A DNA stretch of 24,861 nt from a virus: positions 1 through 24,861 of the IMG/VR virus record IMGVR_UViG_3300007960_010139. One strand, 5' to 3'. Below, one piece after another: positions 7,831 through 16,211 of the stretch. The notes under the pieces were generated by a model. The model did no database searches. It had not been told where the DNA came from and saw only the letters and a list, made by a program, of their open reading frames with translations. Both the position numbers and the translations under genes were made by a program. The first letter of the stretch is position 1. Each line of letters starts with the position of its first letter.

Positions 7831-9371
7831 GCAATCCTTTCTTCTGAAAAATTATCCCGCTGACGAAGGCTTGAGCCATCTAACCCAATCTCGACTGCCG
7901 CCTGATCCAAGAGGTCGTCAACATTACCAGATACCACACCCCAACCACCATTCGCCCTGTAAGCGATTCTGACGGCCTCTAGCTTTTTTAGGCATCTCCC
8001 CACGGTGCTTCGAGAAAATCCCGTTAGGCGGCAAATCTCGGCGTTTGAGAGGGTATCCGAATTGAGAAGGTATGAGAGCACCACCCCGGAAGATGCCCCC
8101 AGCCCTATTTTCCCCTCGAAGGAGTAGCGAAATGCGTCATGACCGGAGTGTATCTCATTTGACCCACTATAGACACGCCCCCTATTCCTTATCTTCTTCC
8201 GGTGGGGTGAACCTAATGGGTTAGTTACGACACCTTTCTCGGAAGAAACCTGGGGGCGGAGATGTGAGGTCCTGAAGAACAACTCCCAAGCAGAAGCCTT
8301 CCTCCCCTCTCCTTTGCGCAATCTTCTCAAAATTCCAATCTCATCCAGCTTTCTATGAGAAGCCCTGACTGTTGAAAGTGAACTTATATTAGCTTCTGTT
8401 GCAATCTGTCGATCGCTTGCGGTATATACATATGACCTTGATTTTCTAGATACTGCCAAGTGGGCCTTAATTACGCATATAAGGCTCATCTTTTTTCTGC
8501 CGTTTAAAGGCAGGGATAATATGTAAGACCTTATTGCAGACTCCCACCCCAACATTAGCTCGGGGCTCCTTACGATATTAAACTTGACTGCCTTTTTGTA
8601 GCTTCTTATTAGCCATTTTTTTGCTTGCTTCTCACCCCGGATTCTTATGCGGCTTTGCAGTGAAGCACCTCCCAGGTTACTTTTGTCGGAAAGTATTTCG
8701 TATATATCTCTAAGCCGCACTCCCTCTGCCACTAGGTGATTTACAATGGATTGAAATATTTCTGATCCACTACTGTATTCCGCGTACTTTGAAATACCAT
8801 ATCTAATCTTATCCTTAACTATAAGATTCTCACCATTGAGCGGCTTTGTTCTTTGTATTAATCTTATTGCTTCTATGGGGGTTGATGGATCCTTCATAGA
8901 AACCGCAAGCCCTGCTCTGTGAGGAGAAAGTGGTGGCCTTATGAATGATCCACTACGGAGCCATCCGGATGCTCCGATTGAGGATATTTTTTTAACTATT
9001 TCTCTGTATTTATCCTGTTCCTTTACCCTACAGAATAGATGTCTATGTCCGGGCGTACCGCTATTTATTACTATACATCTATATCCCGAATCATTTATAT
9101 ATTTGTGTATATAATTAAACTTTAGTATTTCGGTTTCTGGCTCATCAAAATCTAGAGCTATAATGTCGTCATATGGCCTAACCGCAAAACAAGCTTTAGA
9201 TTCCACCGCACGATCGAAATCCTCTGAAAATGTGGCCTTGTTATCTCTATTTATCAGGAGTAACCTGTCGCACGGGCTAATAGATAAAGCTAAGTCTCTT
9301 ATGTTTAACAAATCACTTGATAGGACAAGATCCGCCTTCACACTCAACTTCAAGAGATTCTTCTCCTGCAT
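7785..9371 (-). CDS. AEP-type primase/replication protein with two winged-helix domains
   Basis: This 528-residue protein probably acts in initiation or priming of DNA replication. The N-terminal half carries motifs expected of archaeo-eukaryotic primase-like proteins: a metal-binding LDFDEP (Asp74/Asp76), SGTPGHRHLF at 104-113, and RPPLSPHR at 145-152, a signature of prim-pol-like replication proteins of phages and mobile elements. Two winged-helix segments follow, near 318-352 (DRQIATEANISSLSTVRASH) and 438-475 (SNAEICRLTGFSRSTVGRCL). The ATG at 9371 has AAAGG six bases upstream; a TTG at 9377 is the alternative. The start overlaps the ribonucleotide reductase end by 59 bases. Whether it polymerises, primes or only binds an origin is not visible. 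Confidence 0.7.
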   Translation of the reverse strand: MQEKNLLKLSVKADLVLSSDLLNIRDLALSISPCDRLLLINRDNKATFSEDFDRAVESKACFAVRPYDDIIALDFDEPETEILKFNYIHKYINDSGYRCIVINSGTPGHRHLFCRVKEQDKYREIVKKISSIGASGWLRSGSFIRPPLSPHRAGLAVSMKDPSTPIEAIRLIQRTKPLNGENLIVKDKIRYGISKYAEYSSGSEIFQSIVNHLVAEGVRLRDIYEILSDKSNLGGASLQSRIRIRGEKQAKKWLIRSYKKAVKFNIVRSPELMLGWESAIRSYILSLPLNGRKKMSLICVIKAHLAVSRKSRSYVYTASDRQIATEANISSLSTVRASHRKLDEIGILRRLRKGEGRKASAWELFFRTSHLRPQVSSEKGVVTNPLGSPHRKKIRNRGRVYSGSNEIHSGHDAFRYSFEGKIGLGASSGVVLSYLLNSDTLSNAEICRLTGFSRSTVGRCLKKLEAVRIAYRANGGWGVVSGNVDDLLDQAAVEIGLDGSSLRQRDNFSEERIAYLSKYSLRYRWTNA

Positions 9372-11241
9372 CGTCAACCTTTTCTATAGGTGTTATCTTA
9401 CTCTTGAGCTTATTGTATTGATCTTCGCTTATTGGTTCGTATGGCGCTAACTCAAATCCGTGATCCTCATGAAGTAGGAATGAAACTGATTTTATGTTCT
9501 TCTTGTAATTCTTACTAAGCCATTCCTTAATCAAGGGTAGTTCATCTCTTTTATAGTAAACAGTCACACTGACAGCATTGTCGCTCCAGAGGGTTTGTGC
9601 TTTCACAACCCAATTTAGCTGATCAATTGCGCTAAGACCGCTTGCCAATATTGTTCCTTCTGGATATTCGCAGGGAAATTCTACAACCGACAACAAATGA
9701 TTATCTCGCCCATCAATTCCCCTATCAAACTTTACTGGGTATCCTAGATCCCTGCATATGTCTACAAGTGGATCATGCGACCCAAGTCTTACTCTCCTTA
9801 TGAAATAACGGCTGTAGCCGGGGTGTATTCCAGGGGTAACAAAGGGAAGTAGGCTCAATGTACCAGATGGCTTTACGGTGGTAAGCTTGATGGATGGATT
9901 TATCCCTTGCTTTTTAGACCAAGCTATATCAAACTTCTTTAAGTTTTTATAACAACCATCAAGCCAAGAAATCTGCTCTTCGCTTGCCTGTAACCACCCA
10001 GTCACCCCAAGGCCCAGGCGTCTGTTTCTGTAAGTGGTCTCGCGAGTTTTTTCAAACGGGAAATGCAAAGAGGTAATTGCTTTTTGAGTTTTGTAAAGAA
10101 GTTTGGATATGTCATACAGCTCCTCCCTAGAGCTAACTCTAGGAAGAAATATCTCTGCAAGGTTGCAATTCTCTCCATCTTCAAGCCAAATCTCGCTACA
10201 GGGATTGGTTCCCACTACCTTTGAGTCATTTACTTTTTCACCTAGTCGACCATACTGTCGAGCAAGCTTTCGATTTAAAAGCCCATATGGCTCTCCATTC
10301 CCTAGATAACCATTCCAGACCTCATCGATTATCTCCTCGAAGCTGTCGGCTAATATCGAATTGTTGCTGTTTGCCCTATAGGCGGGGATATTGCCCTTGT
10401 CCCATCTTTTGGCTCGAAGAAAAAGGTAATCATCTGGGTCGCCAGCCGCAATTTGGGCAGAACGCCGGGCTGATCCCGCAACAACGATTTTCCCGATTAC
10501 ATTGCATATATCAAGTGCGTCAATGGAGCGTATTTTTTTACCAGCTCTGTCATTTAGGATATTGCAAATGTCATTAATGCCCTCGATTAAAACTTCGGGA
10601 CCGCTGGCTGTTCCACCAAAAGTTTTTAGCGGAGCGCCCTTACCGCGTATAAGAACAGTTGAGTAAGTAAAGGATTCCCCAGTTTTAAAAAAAGACGTGA
10701 GAACCTTATTGAGAATTGAAGACCAGCCTTGCCTGCTATCTGGTATAATAAAATCGGCGTCGTTGGTTTTCTTATGAATGATAGCAACACCTGATTTTAC
10801 TTTATTGAATGAATGTACGCTTGCTCTTTCAACCGAAAACCCGACGCCTCCACCTAGCATAAGATGAGACATTAGAAATTCAAAGTCTTTTATATCCTCG
10901 ATGTTTGTGAAATAACAGTTCAAAAGAGATGGGCCACCAAACTTGTCGATCATTTCTGTTCCAAGTTGCCAAAGCGCCCTTCCAGAAAAAGAACCCTTTA
11001 GACTGAATACATAATCAAAGAGTCTTTCTGCTTCTTCTTGAGAATAGTTCGCACCTATCGCCTGTGCCCCATTCACGCATCGCCTTACGGTTTGCCACCA
11101 CTCTTCTCGTTCTCCATTCTCCCCCAATTCTCTCGCATATGTTCTCTTATAAACGAGATAACCGAGTCCATTTCCGCCAAATGGAGCCCTCTTTCCTGCA
11201 TAAGCGGCAGCAAAATCTTCACTTATAATTTCATCTTGCAT
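9313..11241 (-). CDS. nrdJ: Adenosylcobalamin-dependent (class II) ribonucleoside-triphosphate reductase
   Basis: Reduces ribonucleoside triphosphates to deoxyribonucleotides using a B12-derived radical. The 642-residue protein carries the full functional set known from the Lactobacillus leichmannii monomeric enzyme: Cys109 and Cys359 (the active-site redox pair), Cys348 and Glu350 in NPCSE (radical cysteine and acid), and C-terminal Cys634 and Cys639 (CEGGSC) for re-reduction. The spacings 348-359 and 634-639 equal those of the model enzyme (408-419 and 731-736). The segment between the first and radical cysteines is about 50 residues shorter, so allosteric parts may be trimmed. The ATG has an eight-G tract as part of its ribosome binding site. 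Oxygen-independent, it would suit varied host conditions. Confidence 0.95.
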   Translation of the reverse strand: MQDEIISEDFAAAYAGKRAPFGGNGLGYLVYKRTYARELGENGEREEWWQTVRRCVNGAQAIGANYSQEEAERLFDYVFSLKGSFSGRALWQLGTEMIDKFGGPSLLNCYFTNIEDIKDFEFLMSHLMLGGGVGFSVERASVHSFNKVKSGVAIIHKKTNDADFIIPDSRQGWSSILNKVLTSFFKTGESFTYSTVLIRGKGAPLKTFGGTASGPEVLIEGINDICNILNDRAGKKIRSIDALDICNVIGKIVVAGSARRSAQIAAGDPDDYLFLRAKRWDKGNIPAYRANSNNSILADSFEEIIDEVWNGYLGNGEPYGLLNRKLARQYGRLGEKVNDSKVVGTNPCSEIWLEDGENCNLAEIFLPRVSSREELYDISKLLYKTQKAITSLHFPFEKTRETTYRNRRLGLGVTGWLQASEEQISWLDGCYKNLKKFDIAWSKKQGINPSIKLTTVKPSGTLSLLPFVTPGIHPGYSRYFIRRVRLGSHDPLVDICRDLGYPVKFDRGIDGRDNHLLSVVEFPCEYPEGTILASGLSAIDQLNWVVKAQTLWSDNAVSVTVYYKRDELPLIKEWLSKNYKKNIKSVSFLLHEDHGFELAPYEPISEDQYNKLKSKITPIEKVDDAGEESLEVECEGGSCPIK

Positions 11242-11325
11242 CTAATCCCCCCCCTTAATTGGGATTGGAAGTTTTGCCAACTATGCATCGGGAAGTCAAT
11301 GTTGATTTTCCAAATTCTATCTTAT

Positions 11326-11694
11326 CTACGGAATAATCTTCAATTCATTTTCCATGTCAAGATGGATGCTCAGTAGAATAAGATATCCAACAAGGTCAAT
11401 TACCTGATCTTCTCCCTTGTCCCTTACTCCTGTTTTCTGAATGCGAGATATCTTGTCATCGCATCTAACGAGGATTCCTTCTAGGGCGTCAGATTTGCTG
11501 AAAATTCTAACTGGGCTAATCGCACTATTACCGTAGTCTTTGTTTTTATTTATTAGAATCTTTCTAATATGATCGCATTTTTCATATATCCTATCCTGTA
11601 TTGTCTTGACTCTAGACTCACCTTGGCAGTTTACAGACTGACATAGAGGGCTATAAGCCCCGCCATCATATGCGTCATAAAATCCATTGCTCAT
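11326..11694 (-). CDS. Nmad1/DUF1599 (MazG-like) nucleotide-related protein
   Basis: This 122-residue protein carries the signature of the nucleotide modification associated domain 1 family (DUF1599): NKDYGNSAISPVRIFS, then GILVRCDDKISRI, then EDQVIDLVGYLILLSIHL. The family is helical and related by fold to MazG-like nucleotide pyrophosphohydrolases. It is common in phages, often near nucleotide-metabolism genes, and here it lies just upstream of ribonucleotide reductase. It may sanitise or modify nucleotides (inference). The start ATG overlaps the upstream stop (TAATG), and GGAG lies nine bases upstream. The N-terminal 30 residues, with two cysteines, precede the domain. Confidence 0.8.
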   Translation of the reverse strand: MSNGFYDAYDGGAYSPLCQSVNCQGESRVKTIQDRIYEKCDHIRKILINKNKDYGNSAISPVRIFSKSDALEGILVRCDDKISRIQKTGVRDKGEDQVIDLVGYLILLSIHLDMENELKIIP

Positions 11695-12056
11695 TAGTTA
11701 TATCTCCCAACAAATGTTTTTAAATAAGATTTACCGTAATCTTTCTTTAAGATAGATTCCCTAGCCGCATCTGGCGATATCCCAAATATATGGCATATAT
11801 CTATAAAGCTATATCCTGGCATAGAATCACAATTGCCAAGTAGCCAATCTACTGCTTCCCTTAATACGGAGCCCTTACCCCTCTCTATGTCATTTATTGC
11901 ATTGGCTAAAACTGCACTGCGTATAGAGAGTTCTGGCTTACTCTCACTCATAGACCTGGGAGTATTGGCTAAGCAATGCTCGTCGGATAAGTAAACTACA
12001 TTGAATCCGGCTTTCCACTTTGGATCTTTTCTCTTTGCATTTTTTACATTTGGCAT
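11694..12056 (-). CDS. Unknown protein, copy 1 of a paralogous helical domain
   Basis: This 120-residue basic protein has no recognised function. Its C-terminal half (about 43-105) shares a pattern with the genes at 15586 and 20919: a leading helix (VLANAINDI), LREAVDWLLGN, then GYSFIDICHIFGISPDAARESI. The pattern is AxxW[FL]...[YF]SFxx[VLI]xxxxGxxxxxxR. The last part has the spacing of an HTH, so DNA binding is possible. The start ATG has no clear Shine-Dalgarno site. It is followed without a gap by the Nmad1 gene. The domain recurs in small phage proteins, to my recollection, without a known role. Confidence 0.7.
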   Translation of the reverse strand: MPNVKNAKRKDPKWKAGFNVVYLSDEHCLANTPRSMSESKPELSIRSAVLANAINDIERGKGSVLREAVDWLLGNCDSMPGYSFIDICHIFGISPDAARESILKKDYGKSYLKTFVGRYN

Positions 12057-12100
12057 ATTGCGTCTTTATAGTTTGTGGTTAACTTAATTTCAAGGGGATA

Positions 12101-12421
12101 TTATAGATGATTAAGCTTGCTAATCTTAATATTGGAAACAACTGCACCCTCAAGGCTCTCTTTTATAAGGATGACTTCCCTTAGCCACGTCTTTCTTTGG
12201 CTAACTTGAAGGCGTTCAATTTTGGGAGCTAGGTGATTTAATTCATTGCGAAAAAATACTGCCCTTCTCTTCTTCCTCCCACTGCTGTCTTTTATTATCT
12301 TTGAAGAAAAAATAGAAAAGTCCTCATAGTCTCTGGTTATATACCAGATTTCTTCCCAGCTTCTGATCCTTAGAACTCTCCAATCAGAAGCTATCTTCAA
12401 TGTATTCGATGTCGTCGTCAA
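12101..12421 (-). CDS. Small basic protein of unknown function
   Basis: This is a 106-residue basic protein with two tryptophan-rich patches (SDWRVLRIRSWEEIWYI) and no domain I recognise. The TTG start at 12421 is supported by GGAGGA eight bases upstream, located inside the 3' end of the primase-helicase gene. It overlaps that gene by 38 bases in another frame, suggesting translational coupling. A role accessory to replication is only an inference from position. Confidence 0.6.
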   Translation of the reverse strand: MTTTSNTLKIASDWRVLRIRSWEEIWYITRDYEDFSIFSSKIIKDSSGRKKRRAVFFRNELNHLAPKIERLQVSQRKTWLREVILIKESLEGAVVSNIKISKLNHL

Positions 12422-14219
12422 CCTCGCCGTCCTCCCATATTGGCTTAATATACTCTGATTTCTGGTCTATGAATTTCTGTCCGGAGTAAGAAAATGCCAT
12501 CTCAACCTTGCCCTCAGATCCGCATTCCGAGCGACACTTAAGCGAGTGAATCTCGGCCCTTCCCATGTTTGGGTGCAAGTTGATTATATCCCGGTCCCTC
12601 CAGACAACAAGAACATTGTCCGCAACTTGGCTTATAAAGCTGGATCCTCGAAAATCTTCTATTCCAATTACGGGGTTTTCATCTTGCTTCTTTCTGGGGT
12701 GGGCAACTACATAGCAAGACAAGTCTCTTTCAATAGTCATTTGTTTTAATGCCAACATTGTGTTGTCTATTTCTATTCTCTCACTGTCCGCTCTTTCGTG
12801 CTTAAGCATAAAATGTATATGGTCTAAAATTACAGTTTTTACATTTAGTCTGCGTCTTGCAAACTTAACTGCATCCATGAATTCTTCTGTTCTCATCTGA
12901 CCAAAAACATTCAGCACATAAAGAGGAATCTCTTCAAATACCCTAATAACCTGCTCTAGGTCGTCTGCGTTCATGACCTTACCCAAGTCATCCTCCCTAA
13001 GGCTCCACCATCTTCCCGATACCATCTGAGCCATTTTCCTCATTATTGCAGGGATGGTCTGCTCAAAGCTTCCCAAGAGAACAGCTTCCCCGGTTGCGGC
13101 AATGTTCAAAGCCGTATTTAGGCAGAATGTACTCTTGCCGCTTCCCGTATTTCCAGAGATGACTGTTATTTCTCCTTTTCGTCTTCCGCCTATAAGACTG
13201 TCCAGACTAGGGAACCCTGTCGTAGACCCCCTATCCCTATCTCCGTTCATAAAGCTACTTCGGAAATCTTCTATAAATTCCGATATATGCCTAACAGATT
13301 CGGGCCTTGATCCTTGCGCATTTACTATCGATTCTATTGCTATGTCCAATGCGCCAGATAGGGCAAAGTCAGTAATATCTTTTGCTACATCCCCAGTTTC
13401 TGGGACAATCACATTTTCTGGAAGAGAAACAATTCTGCACCTTTCTTTTCCAAGCGCAGATCGCAATTTCTCCGCCCCACTTTGTCCTGCATCATCAGAG
13501 TCAAAACAGATAACTATATCCTCAAAAGCTTCGATATCATCCAGGAATGAGCCAACACACGACTGGGCTCCGTTAGGAACACTGACTACATTTTTAACTC
13601 CAGCCTGATGTAGGATTATGCAATCCTCTTCTCCCTCAACAACGTAACAAGTCTTGTTCCCAGAAAGGCTGTCTACATTATAAAGAGTAGACTCTGTCCT
13701 TCCTGAGCTTGAATCTCCTAACTTCCATCTAGTAATAAACTTAGATCCGTCTGCGGTTTTCCTTTTGAACTTAATGGATATCAGCTCTCCCTTCCTGTAA
13801 TAAGGGAAAGATACAGAACCCTTAGATGGATCTAGGCCTATTAAGAAACTAACTATAGACTCTCTGTTTATTTTGCGAGTTTCACAATATGAAAGTAATC
13901 TTTTTTCGTCATTAATTAACTTTTGGTGGAGTTCTTTGGCTAGATTTTCTGGTGGCCGAACTATTTTCCTAGAAGGCTTCTCTGCAAGCTCGGCAACGGT
14001 AGATACTAAATCCCCCTGTGAGGCCTTCAGGAGAGACATCCCTCCTCGCCAATCACACCTGTGGCATTTTGCATAACCTGCATCTGGCTCGATTGAAAAT
14101 GGTGCTCTCGATGTGGACTCACAGAATGGGCACTTCCTAAGCCTAATCTCTCCTCCCTGCTCTATGTACTTCCATCCCTTTGAATCTAAGTAGCTAAGAA
14201 TTGAAATCCTAAGACTCAT
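12384..14219 (-). CDS. Primase-helicase (T7 gp4 / Twinkle type)
   Basis: A single 611-residue protein that should unwind the replication fork and prime the lagging strand. The zinc ribbon uses Cys30, Cys33, Cys52 and Cys55. The TOPRIM domain shows VVEGEED (Glu196) and CFDSDDAG (Asp240/Asp242). The DnaB-type helicase has Walker A GNTGSGKS at 356-363, Walker B VILDHIHFM, and a late arginine-rich FRGSSFISQVADNVLVV segment. The length and domain order match T7 gp4-like proteins. AAGGAG lies four bases before the ATG, and the start overlaps the upstream gene by 11 bases. The window also encodes an unrelated AEP-type primase, which makes this one half of an unusual pair. Confidence 0.93.
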   Translation of the reverse strand: MSLRISILSYLDSKGWKYIEQGGEIRLRKCPFCESTSRAPFSIEPDAGYAKCHRCDWRGGMSLLKASQGDLVSTVAELAEKPSRKIVRPPENLAKELHQKLINDEKRLLSYCETRKINRESIVSFLIGLDPSKGSVSFPYYRKGELISIKFKRKTADGSKFITRWKLGDSSSGRTESTLYNVDSLSGNKTCYVVEGEEDCIILHQAGVKNVVSVPNGAQSCVGSFLDDIEAFEDIVICFDSDDAGQSGAEKLRSALGKERCRIVSLPENVIVPETGDVAKDITDFALSGALDIAIESIVNAQGSRPESVRHISEFIEDFRSSFMNGDRDRGSTTGFPSLDSLIGGRRKGEITVISGNTGSGKSTFCLNTALNIAATGEAVLLGSFEQTIPAIMRKMAQMVSGRWWSLREDDLGKVMNADDLEQVIRVFEEIPLYVLNVFGQMRTEEFMDAVKFARRRLNVKTVILDHIHFMLKHERADSERIEIDNTMLALKQMTIERDLSCYVVAHPRKKQDENPVIGIEDFRGSSFISQVADNVLVVWRDRDIINLHPNMGRAEIHSLKCRSECGSEGKVEMAFSYSGQKFIDQKSEYIKPIWEDGEVDDDIEYIEDSF

Positions 14220-14988
14220 TTTGCTCCTTCTTTACAATCTCCCAATACGTTCCCGTCTTATCTGAAATATTTTTCCTAGTGGACTTCCTTGCAAATTTAT
14301 TTATATTTCTTCTGAAGGAAGTGAAATCCAAAGAGGCCTTAGACTTAAGCCACTCGTCTTTGAAGTATAAATCAATTCTCTTCTTTATTTCTTCAACATC
14401 TAAGGTTTCGAGCAGGGACTTAGCTATAGCTATCTCCTTACCCCAATTGGCAACATATGAGCCGTATCCATTTACCTCAAAAATTTCGGCAAAATACCTA
14501 ACTAAAATTACTGCATCTGAACCGGGATTCTCGGAGCCAAAATCACTGGCGCCAAATGTGTCAGAGATTTTTTTGAACAGGGATCCACTCTTTTCTTTAG
14601 ACACGCTTAGTATCATCGATAACCAAGCCTTTTTGATCTCTGAATCTGGGAATAAATCTATCCTCTTGCTCCATGATATAACATTGCGCGGTGTATAGGA
14701 TTGAATAAGATTCCCGAGCAGGATCGATGGCATCAATATTAGCGATGCTGCCGGATCCTCCCTGATAAAGCCGGATGCACACAGGGGCTCTAGGTCTTGC
14801 GGTATCCGTATGCCCGCTCGCCGGGCATGCTTGGCTAAATCCTTCTCGCCCGCATACCAGACTAACCCAGGGGGCAATGCGGGAGACCTGGCTGTAGCTA
14901 TGAACCAGTAAGCTTCCCTAGCCTTGCGCGGGGATAGGAGAAATTGCGGACTTGTCCATTCGTTGGCCAAAAAATCAATCTTAGGCAT
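14209..14988 (-). CDS. Unknown replication-linked protein, possible helicase loader
   Basis: A 259-residue protein placed directly upstream of, and overlapping, the primase-helicase gene. The N-terminal 90 residues resemble a winged-helix reader (VWYAGEKDLAKHARRAGIRI, then PLCASGFIRED). The C-terminal part contains a helical YFKDEWLKSKASLDFTSFRR segment, which recalls the end of DnaD-like loaders and phage replication proteins. Combined with its position, this suggests helicase loading or origin recognition, but neither is proven from sequence. The ATG is preceded by GGGA at six bases. I am confident it is coding and unsure of its role. Confidence 0.6.
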   Translation of the reverse strand: MPKIDFLANEWTSPQFLLSPRKAREAYWFIATARSPALPPGLVWYAGEKDLAKHARRAGIRIPQDLEPLCASGFIREDPAASLILMPSILLGNLIQSYTPRNVISWSKRIDLFPDSEIKKAWLSMILSVSKEKSGSLFKKISDTFGASDFGSENPGSDAVILVRYFAEIFEVNGYGSYVANWGKEIAIAKSLLETLDVEEIKKRIDLYFKDEWLKSKASLDFTSFRRNINKFARKSTRKNISDKTGTYWEIVKKEQNES

Positions 14989-15013
14989 TGCAGTTCCCGG
15001 CTCCTACTGTTCG

Positions 15014-15046
15014 CCAATTCACCCCCCTCATTCTCTCACGAATTGG
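15014..15046. repeat. Spaced inverted repeat upstream of the putative loader gene
   Basis: CCAATTC (15014-15020) and GAATTGG (15040-15046) are exact 7-base inverted arms separated by 19 bases. They lie in the 119-base gap ahead of the gene starting at 14988. Another AATTGG-like stretch occurs at 15079-15084 in the same gap. It could be a paired binding site for a regulator or initiator. Confidence 0.3.
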
Positions 15047-15107
15047 ATCTCAGCTCAATTTTGTCGAGCAAGGAGGCGCCAATTTTTTCCCGCCTTGGCC
15101 CTCGTCT

Positions 15108-15593
15108 CTAGTCGAGTGCAAAAGGAATCTGCTTAATTTTTCCGTCCAAGTTTACTAGCTCAAACATCTCTGTCTTACGCCCATCTGGCCTTGATGCGAT
15201 AACTGGAGTTACATTGAGAAAACTACAAACCCTCATCAGTTCATCCGTTTCCGACTTGTTTATGCCTCCCCCTCTTTTGCATTGAATAAATACGACCTCG
15301 TCCCTCTTGAACGCTATTAGGTCAGCAACACCCCTAGACTGTGCTGAACGAAAAACGAAATATCCAGATTTCTCAAATAGATCCCTCGTTCTATATTCGA
15401 ACTGCCTTCCGAGAGAATACTGACTTTGCTTTTTTTTCTTGGAAGAAACAGCGTCGATCCACCCCTGATCCCCAAGCTCTTTTCTGCCAATCTTCCTAAG
15501 CTTGCTAGCGGATATTTTATTGGATGCGCAAAATTGCTTAATATCCCTAGAGCCTTCTATGAAAGACTGTAATATTTCCTTGTCTTTAATCAT
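15108..15593 (-). CDS. Hjc-like Holliday junction resolvase / PD-(D/E)XK nuclease
   Basis: Probably cleaves branched DNA during phage recombination and before packaging. The N-terminal 55 residues are basic and helical (KISASKLRKIGRKELG), possibly a DNA-binding extension. The nuclease core, about 60-140, reads GRQFEYRTRDLFEKSGYFVF, then SAQSRGVADLIAF and VVFIQCKRGG, which fits the archaeal Hjc pattern E...D...(E/Q)xK with Gln replacing the middle acid. Such replacements are seen in phage homologues. The start overlaps the previous stop by 8 bases, and no clear ribosome site is seen, so translation may be coupled. Confidence 0.75.
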   Translation of the reverse strand: MIKDKEILQSFIEGSRDIKQFCASNKISASKLRKIGRKELGDQGWIDAVSSKKKKQSQYSLGRQFEYRTRDLFEKSGYFVFRSAQSRGVADLIAFKRDEVVFIQCKRGGGINKSETDELMRVCSFLNVTPVIASRPDGRKTEMFELVNLDGKIKQIPFALD

Positions 15594-16125
15594 TTGTTAT
15601 ATCTGGATTTGTAGAGCGAACTAGCCTTCTTCCCAGCATCTGCAACGCTTTGGCCTTATTTCTATTTGCCTTTTTAATTCCTCTAAGTACAAAGCCTGAA
15701 CTCAACCCTAATATTTCACAAACCTCTTCAAATGAATATGTAGGTTCACTCTCTATCTTGCCCCTAAACCAGAGCCTTGCATTTTTCTGTTCGGCTGGTC
15801 TTTTGTCCGTTAGAGAATCCTTAACTGCTTGTATTAACACTGCCAATCTCAAGCTTCTTTCCGGGCTATCTGATTCTTCAGAATCATTGAAGGCAAGGAA
15901 ATGAAGATAATAGTCATTCTCAGTTTCTACCGGGAGAGAAGACGTAGAATAACTGTGTACATACTTTATCTTACTGCCATTTGAATATTGCCTTTCAGCA
16001 TGCTTTCTAGCTTTCAGGGCATCATCTTGATTGCTAAAATAACCTAAGTGATAGACGCAGCCGTTGCGTGTTAATCTTGCTCGGTACTTTTTGCACCTAG
16101 CATCATAGTCTACCCCCTTAGGCAT
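15586..16125 (-). CDS. AP2-domain protein carrying copy 2 of the paralogous domain
   Basis: From the ATG at 16125 the protein has 179 residues. Residues 1-45 form an AP2-like DNA-binding domain: MPKGVDYDARCKKYRARLTR, then CVYHLGYFSNQDDALKARKH. Phage AP2 domains usually sit in HNH homing nucleases, but no HNH core is present here. The C-terminal half is the same domain found in the genes at 11694 and 20919: NARLWFRGK, then TYSFEEVCEILGLSSGFVLR. An upstream ATG at 16152 adds nine residues but lies directly on the U-tract of the ssb terminator, so it is less likely. Neither start has a Shine-Dalgarno site; TATATT/TATAAT-like bases just ahead suggest a local promoter and perhaps leaderless translation (inference). 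Confidence 0.7.
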   Translation of the reverse strand: MPKGVDYDARCKKYRARLTRNGCVYHLGYFSNQDDALKARKHAERQYSNGSKIKYVHSYSTSSLPVETENDYYLHFLAFNDSEESDSPERSLRLAVLIQAVKDSLTDKRPAEQKNARLWFRGKIESEPTYSFEEVCEILGLSSGFVLRGIKKANRNKAKALQMLGRRLVRSTNPDITND

Positions 16126-16152
16126 TATAATAATATAGCAAAATAAAGACAT

Positions 16153-16184
16153 AAAAATAGGGGGAGTAGCAAGGCTACCCCCCC
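16153..16184 (-). terminator. Rho-independent terminator after ssb
   Basis: On the minus strand an 11-base stem (GGGGGGGTAGC, loop CTT, GCTACTCCCCC) forms with one G-U pair and is followed by TATTTTT. The wobble pairs only in the minus-strand transcript (it is an A-C mismatch on the other strand), so it points to termination of the Cas4-Sak4-ssb operon. It begins 27 bases after the ssb stop. Confidence 0.8.
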
Positions 16185-16211
16185 TATAAAAATCTAACTA
16201 TAAATTTTTAT

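Noticed and set aside
10221-10577. 118-residue plus-strand open frame
   Set aside because: Antisense to ribonucleotide reductase with no motif or ribosome site.
13054-13608. 184-residue plus-strand open frame
   Set aside because: Lies wholly opposite the primase-helicase, whose motifs are certain; composition is serine- and proline-rich as expected of an antisense shadow.
16126-16152. ATG at 16152 as the start of the AP2 protein
   Set aside because: It sits on the U-tract of the ssb terminator with no ribosome site, and the nine extra residues precede the AP2 domain without adding to it.
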